Notes under the pieces: generated by a model | Databases searched by the model: none | The model's input: the letters and a program-made list of their open reading frames with translations, nothing else | What the model was told of the DNA's origin: nothing | Shown: positions 1-8,461 of the stretch, piece by piece | Position numbering within the stretch: position 1 is the first letter of the stretch | Layout of the letters: every line of letters starts with the position of its first letter | Source of the DNA: Flectobacillus major DSM 103 | Lineage (GTDB): Bacteria > Bacteroidota > Bacteroidia > Cytophagales > Spirosomataceae | Direction of reading: 5' to 3' | Length of the DNA stretch: 64,000 nucleotides | Assembly: GCF_000427405.1 (NCBI RefSeq) | Contig: NZ_KE386491.1 | Coordinates: 1,533,001-1,597,000, forward strand | Position numbers and translations under genes: made by a program

Positions 1-150
1 CATTGGATAAAAGTGGCTTCATCTTGATGTATTTTGAATTGACTGTGGATATACAGTCTTTGAAATATCTAGTTTTAATACAAAAAAGGGTAGAACTCAG
101 TTCCGCAAGTACTCAGATGGCTAATTATTTAGTTTGAGCATAGTAAAATC

Positions 151-181
151 TTGAGATTAGTTTATAATTTGTTTAGTTTTG
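151..181 (+). promoter_or_regulatory. Bacteroidota-type promoter for the S8 protease
   Basis: TTG at 151-153, a 20-nt spacer, then TAGTTTTG at 174-181. This matches the -33 TTG / -7 TAnnTTTG pattern of Bacteroidota housekeeping promoters. The implied transcript start lies a few bases downstream of 181, leaving a short leader before the protease start at 224 or 239. Confidence 0.6.
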
Positions 182-223
182 TAAGAATAACCAGACTGAA
201 TTTGTCCACATTGCTCAGTCATA

Positions 224-1852
224 ATGTCAAAATACTACATGATAAGATTTCAAAAGATAGCCCTTATTGGTTTTTTCTGCCTACTAACGGGTCAGCTCGA
301 TGCCCAGTATTTGGAAGTTTCACCTTCAAAAGCACCTGATAATTGGTTTAATTTAGACTTTCGTCAGGATGGTGTTATGGGAATTAGCACCGAAAAGGCC
401 TATAAAGAAATTTTGAATAAGAAAAAATCACATACCGTAATCGTCGCCATTATTGATTCGGGTGTCGATATTGCTCATGAGGATTTGACTGATAATATCT
501 GGAATAACTCTAAAGAAATACCTAACAATGGTATCGACGACGACCACAATGGGTTTGTTGACGATATACACGGCTGGGATTTTTTGGGGAATCGCAATGG
601 CGAAGATTTAGCTCGTGAAAATATGGAGCTTACACGTGAATATGCAAGGCTGAAAAATAAATTTTTGGGCTTGAAGGACGACGTATCCCTTACACCAAAG
701 CTTAAAACTGAATTTGAACAATACAAAAAGTATAAAGTCAAATACGAAGCAAAACTAAAAGAGCTAGACGAACAAGGAAGTTTTGTGATTAAACTTTATC
801 ATAAATTTACTGAGTCGAAAATTATTTTGATGGACTACCTACAAGCCAAAGAGATAACCGCTGTAGAGCTAGCCAAAGTAGATGCCGATGCCCCCGAAGA
901 GGTAAAATCAGCCAAAAGAATGTTTGACGTGTTAGCCAAGGTAGGGCAAGACGAGGCCTCACTAAAAGAGGCATATACTTACTACGATGCACAGTTTAAA
1001 TACGGCGTAAATCTTACTTATAACCCAAGAAGCCTGATTGGCGATGATGTTGAGAATGTCAATGATAGAAACTATGGCAACAACGAAGTAAAAGGCCCCG
1101 ATGCTCGTCATGGTACACATGTGGCTGGTATTGTTGCCGCCAACCGAAACAACTCATTAGGTATTCAAGGTGTGGCCACCGATGTAAAATTGATGATATT
1201 GAGGGCTATTCCCGAAGGCGACGAGCGTGACAAAGATGTTGCCAATGCCATTCGTTATGCGGTAGACAACGGAGCGAAAATTATTAATATGAGTTTTGGG
1301 AAGTCTATTTCACCACAAAAATATGCAGTCGACGAAGCCGTAAAATACGCCGAGTCGAAAGACGTACTATTGGTACATGCAGCAGGAAATGAAAATGAAA
1401 ATATAGATATTAATGATAATTTTCCTTCAAAAAAATACCTTGATGGTAAAATAGCCGAAAACTGGATTGAAGTAGGTGCTACAAGCTGGATGCAGCCTCC
1501 CAGTGCTGTTGCTGAGTTTTCTAATTATGGCTCAAAAACGGTAGATGTTTTTGCTCCAGGGGTAGATTTGAAATCTACCGTAGTGGGTTCTAAATACGAA
1601 GATTTGAGCGGTACAAGTATGGCAGCACCTGTGGTAACAGGCTTGGCGGCTTTGCTAAAAAGCTATTATCCTGAGCTAACGGCCAAGCAACTCAAAAAAA
1701 TTATTTTGAATTCGGCTATCAAGCTTCCTCATACCAAAGTCAATCAGCCCGGTACAGGCGATTTGGTAGAGTTTAGCAAACTTAGTATTACGGGGGCGGT
1801 AGTTAATGCCTACAATGCCGTAAAATTGGCCGAAGAATCTAGCCTAAAATAA
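224..1852 (+). CDS. Secreted S8 (subtilisin-like) serine protease
   Basis: A 542-residue subtilase. The N-terminus has a hydrophobic stretch ending in LDAQ (about residues 12-28), which looks like a signal peptide, so the product is exported. The catalytic triad is visible: Asp78 in IIDSGVD, His296 in HGTHVAG and Ser465 in GTSMAAP, with the oxyanion Asn389 in AAGNE. Asp and His are about 218 residues apart, against roughly 30 in classical subtilisin; the insert (about 115-290) contains long, charged, probably helical segments (about 128-260). This inserted type is known in Bacteroidota. There is no C-terminal Por sorting domain. ATG 239 is an alternative start that would trim five residues. 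It stands alone behind its own promoter; the substrate is unknown. Confidence 0.93.
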   Translation: MSKYYMIRFQKIALIGFFCLLTGQLDAQYLEVSPSKAPDNWFNLDFRQDGVMGISTEKAYKEILNKKKSHTVIVAIIDSGVDIAHEDLTDNIWNNSKEIPNNGIDDDHNGFVDDIHGWDFLGNRNGEDLARENMELTREYARLKNKFLGLKDDVSLTPKLKTEFEQYKKYKVKYEAKLKELDEQGSFVIKLYHKFTESKIILMDYLQAKEITAVELAKVDADAPEEVKSAKRMFDVLAKVGQDEASLKEAYTYYDAQFKYGVNLTYNPRSLIGDDVENVNDRNYGNNEVKGPDARHGTHVAGIVAANRNNSLGIQGVATDVKLMILRAIPEGDERDKDVANAIRYAVDNGAKIINMSFGKSISPQKYAVDEAVKYAESKDVLLVHAAGNENENIDINDNFPSKKYLDGKIAENWIEVGATSWMQPPSAVAEFSNYGSKTVDVFAPGVDLKSTVVGSKYEDLSGTSMAAPVVTGLAALLKSYYPELTAKQLKKIILNSAIKLPHTKVNQPGTGDLVEFSKLSITGAVVNAYNAVKLAEESSLK

Positions 1853-2019
1853 GTACGCTTCTTTTGTGTATGAATAGAAAAAAAACATTTGATAGGCAAG
1901 AAGCGAATAAAGGTTTGTCAAAAAGTATTTTCATAAAATGAATGAACAGCCAAATCGCTAATTGATGGGGAGAGTACCAGATTTTTAATCATTCAATTAG
2001 CTATTTACTCACTTACTTA

Positions 2020-2027
2020 TATTTTTG
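2020..2027 (+). promoter_or_regulatory. Putative -7 element for the XRE regulator
   Basis: TATTTTTG fits TAnnTTTG. No TTG is present at the -33 distance (TTA at 1997-1999 is closest), so the assignment is tentative. It would give a leader of about 95 nt before 2130. Confidence 0.3.
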
Positions 2028-2129
2028 AGGGGAATTGTCATTTTCCAGTTTATCTTGTAATTTTCGGAAAAGCGTGGCCAAGTCAGACACATCAAGGCTA
2101 CAACAAACTAGTGCAGAAAGGAAAAAATC

Positions 2130-3170
2130 ATGTCGATTGTTAGCAATAATATCAAATATCTTCGTCGTCTCAATGGCTTAACCCAAGAGCAATTTGCTCG
2201 CCGTATCGGAATAAAGCGTTCGTTATTAGGAGCTTATGAAGAGGCCAGGGCAAATCCCAACCTTGAGAACCTAAAAATGATAGCACAGGTATTTGGTACG
2301 TCGGTTGATGCTTTGATTAAAACAGATATTCGTAAAATACGAGAAACACCGGGTTTGGCAGGTAGTAATACCGCTACCAATCCTTACAAGCAAGTGGTAG
2401 TAGAAACGCAACCAATATCGGTAGGAAATTTGATTTCAACTATTGTTCCTAATACCAATCAAGGCTTGTCTTATTCGGCACCACCACCACCTGCCACACC
2501 TCGTCCCGAACCTCAAGCTGTTATTGCGACGGTTGTAGATAAATATTTTAGAACCGAGAACCAAATCAATTTGGTATCACAACGGATTGTCCCTAAAAAA
2601 TACAATTTTACTGAAGGCAACCGTGATATTCCTAAGCCAGCCGCAGTGGGGGCTAGCAAGCCTATTACGCCTACCAATACTTCCGTAATAGCTACTACAA
2701 CGCAAGGGAATATTCCTATGGTAAATCAAAATCGTATCAATGACTATCTTGTTAATTGCCAAAAGGCTGATTTTGTCAACAACCTACCAAAGATTGCTAT
2801 GCCCAACCTTAGGGGCGACAAACACCGAGCTTTTGAAACAGGCAATGATTTTCCACTCAAAAAAGCAGTGGTAATAGGTAGTCAAATCACAGATTGGTCG
2901 GTTATTAAAGATGGAAGTTATTATATTTTGGTATCGGCTCAGCATGGCATTATTTACCGCCGTGTTTATAGCCAAGCCAAAATCAAAGGCACATTATTGT
3001 TAAGTTCCGACAATCCTAGTATTACTAGCTTTGAGATAGCCCTAAAAGAAATACTCGAAATATGGGACTGTCAGGCATATTTGAGCTATGAAATGCCCGA
3101 ACCGCAGGTTTCGTTAGAGCGTATCAAAACCATGGTAAATGAACTGAAAATAGAATTAGATAGAATATAG
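2130..3170 (+). CDS. XRE-family regulator with degenerate S24/LexA-like C-terminal domain
   Basis: A 346-residue protein. Residues 5-62 form a helix-turn-helix of the XRE/Cro type (LTQEQFARRIGIKRSLLGAYE). A Pro/Thr/Ser-rich linker (about 105-200) follows, then a domain (about 205-325) resembling the LexA/S24 repressor fold (PKIAMPNLRG, HRAFETGND, GIIYRRV). In active S24 proteins the GDSM-like motif carries the nucleophilic serine and a KR-type motif carries the lysine. Here the equivalents read GNDFPL (about 238-243) and YRRV (276-279), so both catalytic residues seem replaced and self-cleavage is unlikely. No phage genes lie nearby, which favours a host regulator. A strong hairpin terminator follows. 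Confidence 0.8.
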   Translation: MSIVSNNIKYLRRLNGLTQEQFARRIGIKRSLLGAYEEARANPNLENLKMIAQVFGTSVDALIKTDIRKIRETPGLAGSNTATNPYKQVVVETQPISVGNLISTIVPNTNQGLSYSAPPPPATPRPEPQAVIATVVDKYFRTENQINLVSQRIVPKKYNFTEGNRDIPKPAAVGASKPITPTNTSVIATTTQGNIPMVNQNRINDYLVNCQKADFVNNLPKIAMPNLRGDKHRAFETGNDFPLKKAVVIGSQITDWSVIKDGSYYILVSAQHGIIYRRVYSQAKIKGTLLLSSDNPSITSFEIALKEILEIWDCQAYLSYEMPEPQVSLERIKTMVNELKIELDRI

Positions 3171-3202
3171 TCCTCCAAAGAACAGCAGTTAAAAATTGGG
3201 TA

Positions 3203-3246
3203 TTTTCCTCTTAGCTGGTGAATATATTGGCCAACTAAGAGGAAAA
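3203..3246. terminator. Bidirectional terminator between convergent XRE and mog genes
   Basis: A perfect 12-bp stem, TTTTCCTCTTAG (3203-3214) with CTAAGAGGAAAA (3235-3246), plus an inner TGG/CCA pairing. T-rich arms on both strands suit termination of both the XRE gene (ends 3170) and the mog gene (ends 3297). Confidence 0.75.
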
Positions 3247-3296
3247 ACAACTCACCCATTATACCAGATTTACTATTAGTTTGCATGAAAAATACC

Positions 3297-3827
3297 TTAT
3301 TGTTTTGGTCGAAACTCCTTCATAATAGCTTGGTTACAAACTAAATAAGGGCCTTCGATAAGGTCGATACAGTATGGTACAGCAGGAAATACTGCATCCA
3401 AGCACTGACGAATCGCCTTGGGTTTTCCGGGTAAGTTAATGATTAAAGATTGCCCACGAATACCTGCTGTCTGGCGAGATAAAATAGCTGTAGGCACATA
3501 TTTCAAGCTTTCTGTACGCATTAGTTCTCCAAATCCAGGCATCATTTTTTCACAAACGGCCTCGGTAGCTTCTGGCGTAACATCTCGTTTGGCGGGCCCT
3601 GTACCACCAGTGGTTACAATCAAACAACATTTTTCAATATCAGCCATATACTTGAGGGTATCGGCAATAAGGCCTTGCTCGTCGGGAATAACTTTATAAA
3701 CGGTTTCAAAAGAAGATTCTAAGTACTCTTTTAACGTTTCGACAACCGCTTTACCCGGAATATCTTCGTAAATACCTGCACTAGCACGGTCAGAAACATT
3801 GATTACGCCAATTTTTATTTGTTCCAT
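3297..3827 (-). CDS. mog: Molybdopterin adenylyltransferase (MogA/MoaB family)
   Basis: A 176-residue cytosolic protein of the MoCF-binding family. The TTGGTGP loop (residues 72-78), followed by KRDVTPEAT, and the later INLPGKP motif are the MPT-binding signatures. In the family the enzyme adenylylates molybdopterin before molybdate insertion. Length and start agree with MogA. No other molybdenum cofactor gene is in the window, so the partners must lie elsewhere. MoaB-like proteins share these motifs and cannot be fully excluded. Confidence 0.9.
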   Translation of the reverse strand: MEQIKIGVINVSDRASAGIYEDIPGKAVVETLKEYLESSFETVYKVIPDEQGLIADTLKYMADIEKCCLIVTTGGTGPAKRDVTPEATEAVCEKMMPGFGELMRTESLKYVPTAILSRQTAGIRGQSLIINLPGKPKAIRQCLDAVFPAVPYCIDLIEGPYLVCNQAIMKEFRPKQ

Positions 3828-4084
3828 TTCTTAGTATGATATGTTTTTGGAAGAAAAAGGATTCGTTTGAGTTGTATGCTGATGGTGAAATGTACCTATT
3901 TGTTAATCAGTATTTTAGCAAATAGTTAAAGCTGCTTTTTTAAGATTCTGAACAAGTACATAGCAAAATATATATTGCCCAATACGTATCTATCATAACT
4001 TATTTTGCCCTATTCTTTAACTTTGCTTGTCAAATCAACTAATTTTACGCAAACGAGTAACATACCACCATAACATTATTCAAA

Positions 4085-4207
4085 ATGCTATACTTACAGT
4101 CAAAGTTACCAGATGGTTTGGAAAAAATAATGTCTTTTGCTTTTTTTGGCTTAATACTTTTGGGTTTATTTATAGCCTTTAAGGTTTTTAACAAGAAGAA
4201 TAAATAA
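4085..4207 (+). CDS. Possible 40-residue single-pass membrane microprotein
   Basis: ATG at 4085 opens a 40-codon frame ending in TAA at 4205-4207. The product has a charged N-terminus (SKLPDGLEK), one hydrophobic segment of about 18 residues (FAFFGLILLGLFIAFKVF) and a lysine-rich C-terminus (NKKNK), as a tail-positive transmembrane peptide would. It sits alone in the gap between mog and the TetR gene. Only its composition supports it; it could be chance. Confidence 0.4.
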   Translation: MLYLQSKLPDGLEKIMSFAFFGLILLGLFIAFKVFNKKNK

Positions 4208-4314
4208 GGTAGGACATACCACCGAGGCACAAAACGAATACAGAAATTTAGCCTATTTTGTATTCATTTTGTGCGTTGTTATTACTATTGTGTTTTATCA
4301 TATTATTGGGTTTA

Positions 4315-4896
4315 CTATCCTTGTTTTTTGATACCGTCCCAACAAGCAAAAAACGCTAGTTCAAGGTCTGAGCTTGTCAATAAAAATTCTCCAGAAAGTT
4401 GAAGTTTTATTAACGAATGTACGCTTCCCAATACCATCGAAATCATAATTTTGGGAGGAATATCCCTTACAGCTTGCGTAAATACAGCTTTACGTAGAAA
4501 GTCATAGATTGGCTGCTCAAGTTTTTGAAGGTCTTGTTTGGGAATATTTTGTAAAAAAGGAGAGTTGGTAAATTGTTCTAAGAAATAAAACTCTTTTGAG
4601 TTTTTGGTAAAATAATGGAAGCTTTGTAGATAAAAACTTCTTATTCTATCACGGTAATTCTTAGAGCTGTCGTCGTTTTTGAGAAGCTGCTCGGTTGTTT
4701 TTTCTTTCAGACTCACATAAAGGGCACAAATTAGCTCATCTTTGCTTTTGAAATAATGATAAATAGTACCCGCTGCAACGTTGGCTTGCTTGGCCACTTC
4801 CGACATCGGTGAGCTATGAAAACCGTGTTTAGAAATTAATTCAAGGGTTGCGGCTAGGATTGCGTCTTTCTTATCAAAGTCTTTATTATTTGCCAT
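4315..4896 (-). CDS. TetR/AcrR-family transcriptional regulator
   Basis: A 193-residue one-component repressor. Residues about 9-56 form the TetR DNA-binding domain (ILAATLELISKHGFHSSPMSEVAKQANVAAGTIYHYFKSKDELI), and the rest is the variable helical ligand-binding domain. A perfect palindrome lies 12 bp upstream of the start codon and probably mediates autoregulation. The divergent neighbours (small secreted protein at 5248, MFS transporter at 5731) are candidate targets. The ligand cannot be read from sequence. Confidence 0.9.
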   Translation of the reverse strand: MANNKDFDKKDAILAATLELISKHGFHSSPMSEVAKQANVAAGTIYHYFKSKDELICALYVSLKEKTTEQLLKNDDSSKNYRDRIRSFYLQSFHYFTKNSKEFYFLEQFTNSPFLQNIPKQDLQKLEQPIYDFLRKAVFTQAVRDIPPKIMISMVLGSVHSLIKLQLSGEFLLTSSDLELAFFACWDGIKKQG

Positions 4897-4907
4897 TGTT
4901 AATGTAT

Positions 4908-4924
4908 GTTCTATCAGGTAGAAC
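4908..4924. promoter_or_regulatory. Palindromic operator candidate for the TetR regulator
   Basis: GTTCTA-TCAGG-TAGAAC is a perfect 6-bp inverted repeat with a 5-bp spacer, ending 12 bp before the ATG of the TetR gene. TetR-family repressors commonly bind palindromes of this size next to their own gene. Function is inferred from position and symmetry. Confidence 0.55.
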
Positions 4925-5247
4925 GATATTTATATATTTGTGGTCAATATCCGATACGAGGTAATGTACTGCTTTTAAACTGCCTTTGTGGGTTTAAGGT
5001 GCTAATAATATGAACATTGTTAATGTTGTGTTTAAATCGAACATTTACTTATTTTCATTTGAGTTTAGGTGGTTTGATAAATATTTGTTGATATTTTTTG
5101 AATAAGTATTTTTAAAAAAATTATGTTATGATAATCTCATCCAAATCGATACAATGCTATAAATCCTATTTTATTTCATTCCTTGCTGAAAATGCTTTAT
5201 TTTAGGCATTAAATTTACAAAAAAAAGCTACCAAAATACTTATTTCA
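4925..5247. other. AT-rich intergenic region between TetR and small secreted protein
   Basis: About 320 bp with no coding frame I would support and no clear TTG/TAnnTTTG promoter pair. It should hold the start signals for 5248. Nothing else recognised. Confidence 0.4.
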
Positions 5248-5667
5248 ATGAAGAAAACGCTTCTTTTATACTGTTTGCTACTATTAATAAATACAGCATT
5301 CAGTCAAAGCATTATTACTGGTCGAGTTCTCGATTCTGAAACCCAGCAAGCTATTCAAGGTGTGAATATTACAGTAAAAGGCAGTATCGACAGAGCCACC
5401 GTAACCGATTTGAAAGGACGCTTTGGCTTACGCTTGGAAGAAAATGCTTCGGTATTATTGGTGGAGGTAGACGAATACGAACCACTAAAAATTAAGCTTA
5501 ATGCGAATTCTCAAAACCTAAATATCTTGCTCACTTCGTCCCAAGAGGATGCCAATGAGGCTCGCTCGGTTGGGTATACAAAATCAAAAATACTGCCAAA
5601 AGAGTTGGACAATAAAGATTTTTATGTGGTGCGGATTGTACCAAAAGCGGTATGTCCAAAACTTTGA
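5248..5667 (+). CDS. Small secreted CarboxypepD-regulatory-like domain protein
   Basis: A 139-residue protein with a clear signal peptide (MKKTLLLYCLLLLINTAFSQ, residues 1-20), then a single beta-sandwich module (about 21-95) with the pattern ITGRVLDSETQQAIQGVNITVKG and TVTDLKGRFGLRL. This module usually forms the N-terminus of SusC/TonB-dependent receptors, but here it stands alone with a short C-terminal tail, so it may be a small periplasmic or surface adhesion module rather than a receptor. It precedes the MFS gene by 63 bp and could be co-transcribed with it. Specific role unknown. Confidence 0.75.
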   Translation: MKKTLLLYCLLLLINTAFSQSIITGRVLDSETQQAIQGVNITVKGSIDRATVTDLKGRFGLRLEENASVLLVEVDEYEPLKIKLNANSQNLNILLTSSQEDANEARSVGYTKSKILPKELDNKDFYVVRIVPKAVCPKL

Positions 5668-5730
5668 GTAAGTAAGTTGTTGTAAGTCAGATATTTGTTT
5701 GTTACAATTATTTAGATATTTTTCCTAAAA

Positions 5731-6957
5731 ATGCGTAAAATTTATACAGGTTGGTGGATTCTTCTGGCTTTATCTTTGATATATGTAGCATCGAATGGCT
5801 TTGGTATCAATACCATTCCAGTGTTTTATCCGGGTATTTCTAAAGATTTTGGTCTTACCAAGGGCGATATTACCCAAGCTCCAAGCTTGATGTACTTGGG
5901 CATAGCCATTCTTTCACCCATCTTTGGCTATCTTTTCGACCGCTTTAGTGCCAAAAATTTGTTGCTATTGGCAGGGATTTGGATGGCTCTATTGTTTTGG
6001 TTTTTTGCTTCAATACAAAACCTTCAACACCTACTAGGCTATTATGGTGCTTATGCCTTGGGCTTGAGTATGGGTGGGGTTATTCCTAGTATATTTTTGA
6101 TTAGTCGCTGGTTCAAAAAACGCCGAGGCTTGGCAGTGGGGATATTTTTGAATGCCTCTAGTATTGGGGCTAGTATTTTGAGTCCTATAGCTGGCCAACT
6201 GAGTCAGGCTCGTGGCTGGCGTGAGGCTGCTGCTACACTGGCATGGCCAGCGATTGCCCTACTATTGTTGCCGCAGTTATTAATCAAAAATACACCTTCC
6301 GAAACAGAACGTATCTACGAATTTGATATACCCAATACTCCTGAAATACTTGAAGGTATTACTATTGGTCGGGCTATCAAGCAACGAGACTTTTATGTGT
6401 TACTTATCACAACGGCTTCGTTATGGTTTTGTATCAATGGTATTTTGTTCAACAAAGATTTGTATCTGAACGATTTACAGCTGGATACTGCACAAGCGGG
6501 CAGATTTGGGGGGCTTTTCTTTTTTTGTAGTATTATTGGCAAATTGTTTTTTGGTTGGCTGAGCGATATATTAGACAAGAAAAAAGTAATGTTCTTTTCT
6601 GTTGCTTGCCTGACTTTGGGAGCTATTTTGCTTAGACTTTCTTTACAAAATACCCAATTATTAATAGCAGTGGCTATTGCCTTTGGGGCAGGGTATTCTG
6701 GTGCTTTTACAATGATTCAGTTGCTGATTGCCGATTATTATGCAGGGAAATCGTATGGTACGATTTTAGGTGTTTTTACCATGATAGACACCCTTGCAGG
6801 TAGTTTGGGGATTGGTCTGATTGGTAAATTTAGGGCTATGTATGGCACTTACGAAATTCCATTTACAATTATGGTAGTACTATGTGTTTCGGCTTTGCTA
6901 ACACTATTGTTGGTGCGAAAACCCCGTGTAAAAGGAACACTAACAACAACATCATAA
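5731..6957 (+). CDS. MFS transporter
   Basis: A 408-residue, about 12-helix major facilitator protein. The N-half has the loop-2 signature GYLFDRFSAKNLLLLAG, and the second half repeats it as GWLSDILDKKKVMFFS. The overall look (WWILLALSLIYVASNGFGIN start, long first periplasmic loop) recalls oxalate:formate/monocarboxylate-type porters, but the substrate is not readable. It lies 44 bp upstream of the ALDH-like gene, so the two probably form an operon and may act on the same compound or signal. Confidence 0.88.
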   Translation: MRKIYTGWWILLALSLIYVASNGFGINTIPVFYPGISKDFGLTKGDITQAPSLMYLGIAILSPIFGYLFDRFSAKNLLLLAGIWMALLFWFFASIQNLQHLLGYYGAYALGLSMGGVIPSIFLISRWFKKRRGLAVGIFLNASSIGASILSPIAGQLSQARGWREAAATLAWPAIALLLLPQLLIKNTPSETERIYEFDIPNTPEILEGITIGRAIKQRDFYVLLITTASLWFCINGILFNKDLYLNDLQLDTAQAGRFGGLFFFCSIIGKLFFGWLSDILDKKKVMFFSVACLTLGAILLRLSLQNTQLLIAVAIAFGAGYSGAFTMIQLLIADYYAGKSYGTILGVFTMIDTLAGSLGIGLIGKFRAMYGTYEIPFTIMVVLCVSALLTLLLVRKPRVKGTLTTTS

Positions 6958-7001
6958 ACCTCGATAGGCTCACAACTAACTATAAATTAAGATTTAATAT
7001 T

Positions 7002-8405
7002 ATGGAAATTAGAAACCCCCGAACAGGGAAAAATGATTATATGATTCTACCGACCGATGCCAATGGTGTGAGGTCAAAAACTATATCGTTGCGAGCCGCC
7101 CAACCCAATTGGTTGGTCAAGGGAATTGAACCAAGAATAAAAGTACTTCAACATTGGCGCGATTTGATAGAGGATTATTATACCGACTTGTTGGAGGCAT
7201 TGATAGAAGATACTGGTCGTAAAACCGAGTCGGAGAAGGAAATAGGCTATGTATTGAGGGCTATTAATAGTTGGTGCGAAATAGCAAAACAGGTGTTGAG
7301 AGAACCCGAAATTTTGTCGACCTCGATACCCGTTCTAAAGCTCGAAAATCACTACGAACCTTTTCCTTTAGTAGGTGTTATTAGTGGCTGGTGTTTTCCA
7401 CTGGCTCATTTGATGAAGGAAATTATCCCCGCTTTGTTGGCAGGAAGTGCCGTAATTGCCAAGCCAAGCTGTATTACTCCTCGCTTTTTGAAAGTAATCA
7501 ATCATACGATTCACCGCACTCGTGGGCTTAAAGAAGTATTGTCTATTGTAGAAGGGAATGATGATATTTTAGAGCCTATTTGTGCTTATGTCGACTTTGT
7601 ATGTTATAATGGTACATCTACCGAGGCTTTGTTGGTTTCTGATATTTCACACCGTCTTTTCAAGAAAACCAGTATTCAACATGGTCGGAAAAATACCGTT
7701 ATTGTGTCTGAATCGGCCGATTTGGAAAAAGCTTCTTCGGCAATTTTGCTAGGTGGTTTCTGGAATGCAGGACAATCATCGTCGTCGATTGAAAGGGTAT
7801 ATGTACATCGTAATGTATATCATTTGTTTCTTTCTCGATTGGTGGGTAAAGCCAACCTCATAAAACTGGCATACCCAACTACCGAATCGGGGCAGATTGG
7901 CCCAATTATTGCCGAATCGCAAATCAATATTATCAATGGTCAGCTTTGGGAAGCCCTCGAAAAAGGAGCAAAGTTGTTGGCTGGTATTGGGCAATGCGAA
8001 AAATGGGAAGGAGGCTACTACTGTCGCCCAACAATTATAACCAATGTAACGCCCGATATGAAAATTATGACCGAAGAAACCCTAGCTCCGATATTACCTG
8101 TGATGGCTTATCACGATGTCGACGAGGTAAGTACTTGGGTCAATGCTATCACACAAAGTCATTCTGGAGCTATTTTCTCGCAATCTGTTTCTGAGGCAAT
8201 CGCTATTGGTAATCGCTTGTTGATTCCTAATCTGTCAATCAATGATATTGCTTTGGAAGAGGTTTTACAGGTAGGACAACACCCACAAATGACTCCTGAA
8301 TCGTTGGCTTTTGAGAGCTATTTCTCTAATTATAAGAAGTTTTTTAGAAAGAAAACCTTTATTATCAATACCTCACAACCTTTTGGTGTGGGCTGGGTAA
8401 AATAA
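7002..8405 (+). CDS. Aldehyde-dehydrogenase-like protein, probably catalytically inactive
   Basis: The ATG at 7002 gives 467 residues starting MEIRNPRTGK, a normal ALDH length; an earlier in-frame start would overlap the MFS gene. The fold signatures are present: SGWCFPL in place of PWNFPL (129-134), the cofactor lysine in AKPS (K154), NGTST (203-207) and the EETLAPILPV version of EIFGPVLPV. The two residues needed for chemistry are not: the general-base Glu of LELGGKN is Gln226 (IQHGRKN) and the nucleophilic Cys of GQxC is Ser260 (NAGQSSSS). It is therefore predicted to bind NAD(P) or ligand without oxidising aldehydes. It sits between an MFS transporter (44 bp) and a two-component system (56 bp). 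A non-classical activity remains possible. Confidence 0.85.
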   Translation: MEIRNPRTGKNDYMILPTDANGVRSKTISLRAAQPNWLVKGIEPRIKVLQHWRDLIEDYYTDLLEALIEDTGRKTESEKEIGYVLRAINSWCEIAKQVLREPEILSTSIPVLKLENHYEPFPLVGVISGWCFPLAHLMKEIIPALLAGSAVIAKPSCITPRFLKVINHTIHRTRGLKEVLSIVEGNDDILEPICAYVDFVCYNGTSTEALLVSDISHRLFKKTSIQHGRKNTVIVSESADLEKASSAILLGGFWNAGQSSSSIERVYVHRNVYHLFLSRLVGKANLIKLAYPTTESGQIGPIIAESQINIINGQLWEALEKGAKLLAGIGQCEKWEGGYYCRPTIITNVTPDMKIMTEETLAPILPVMAYHDVDEVSTWVNAITQSHSGAIFSQSVSEAIAIGNRLLIPNLSINDIALEEVLQVGQHPQMTPESLAFESYFSNYKKFFRKKTFIINTSQPFGVGWVK

Positions 8406-8461
8406 AAGGGGGCTTTGAAGGGGAAAAAGAAGAAATCACTCATTAATTTGCTCAATTACTC

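Noticed and set aside
1856-1905. An 8-bp inverted repeat after the S8 protease as a terminator.
   Set aside because: The loop would be about 34 nt and no T run follows the second arm.
2130-3170. A prophage repressor and thus a prophage boundary.
   Set aside because: No integrase, structural or replication genes nearby; neighbours are ordinary chromosomal genes.
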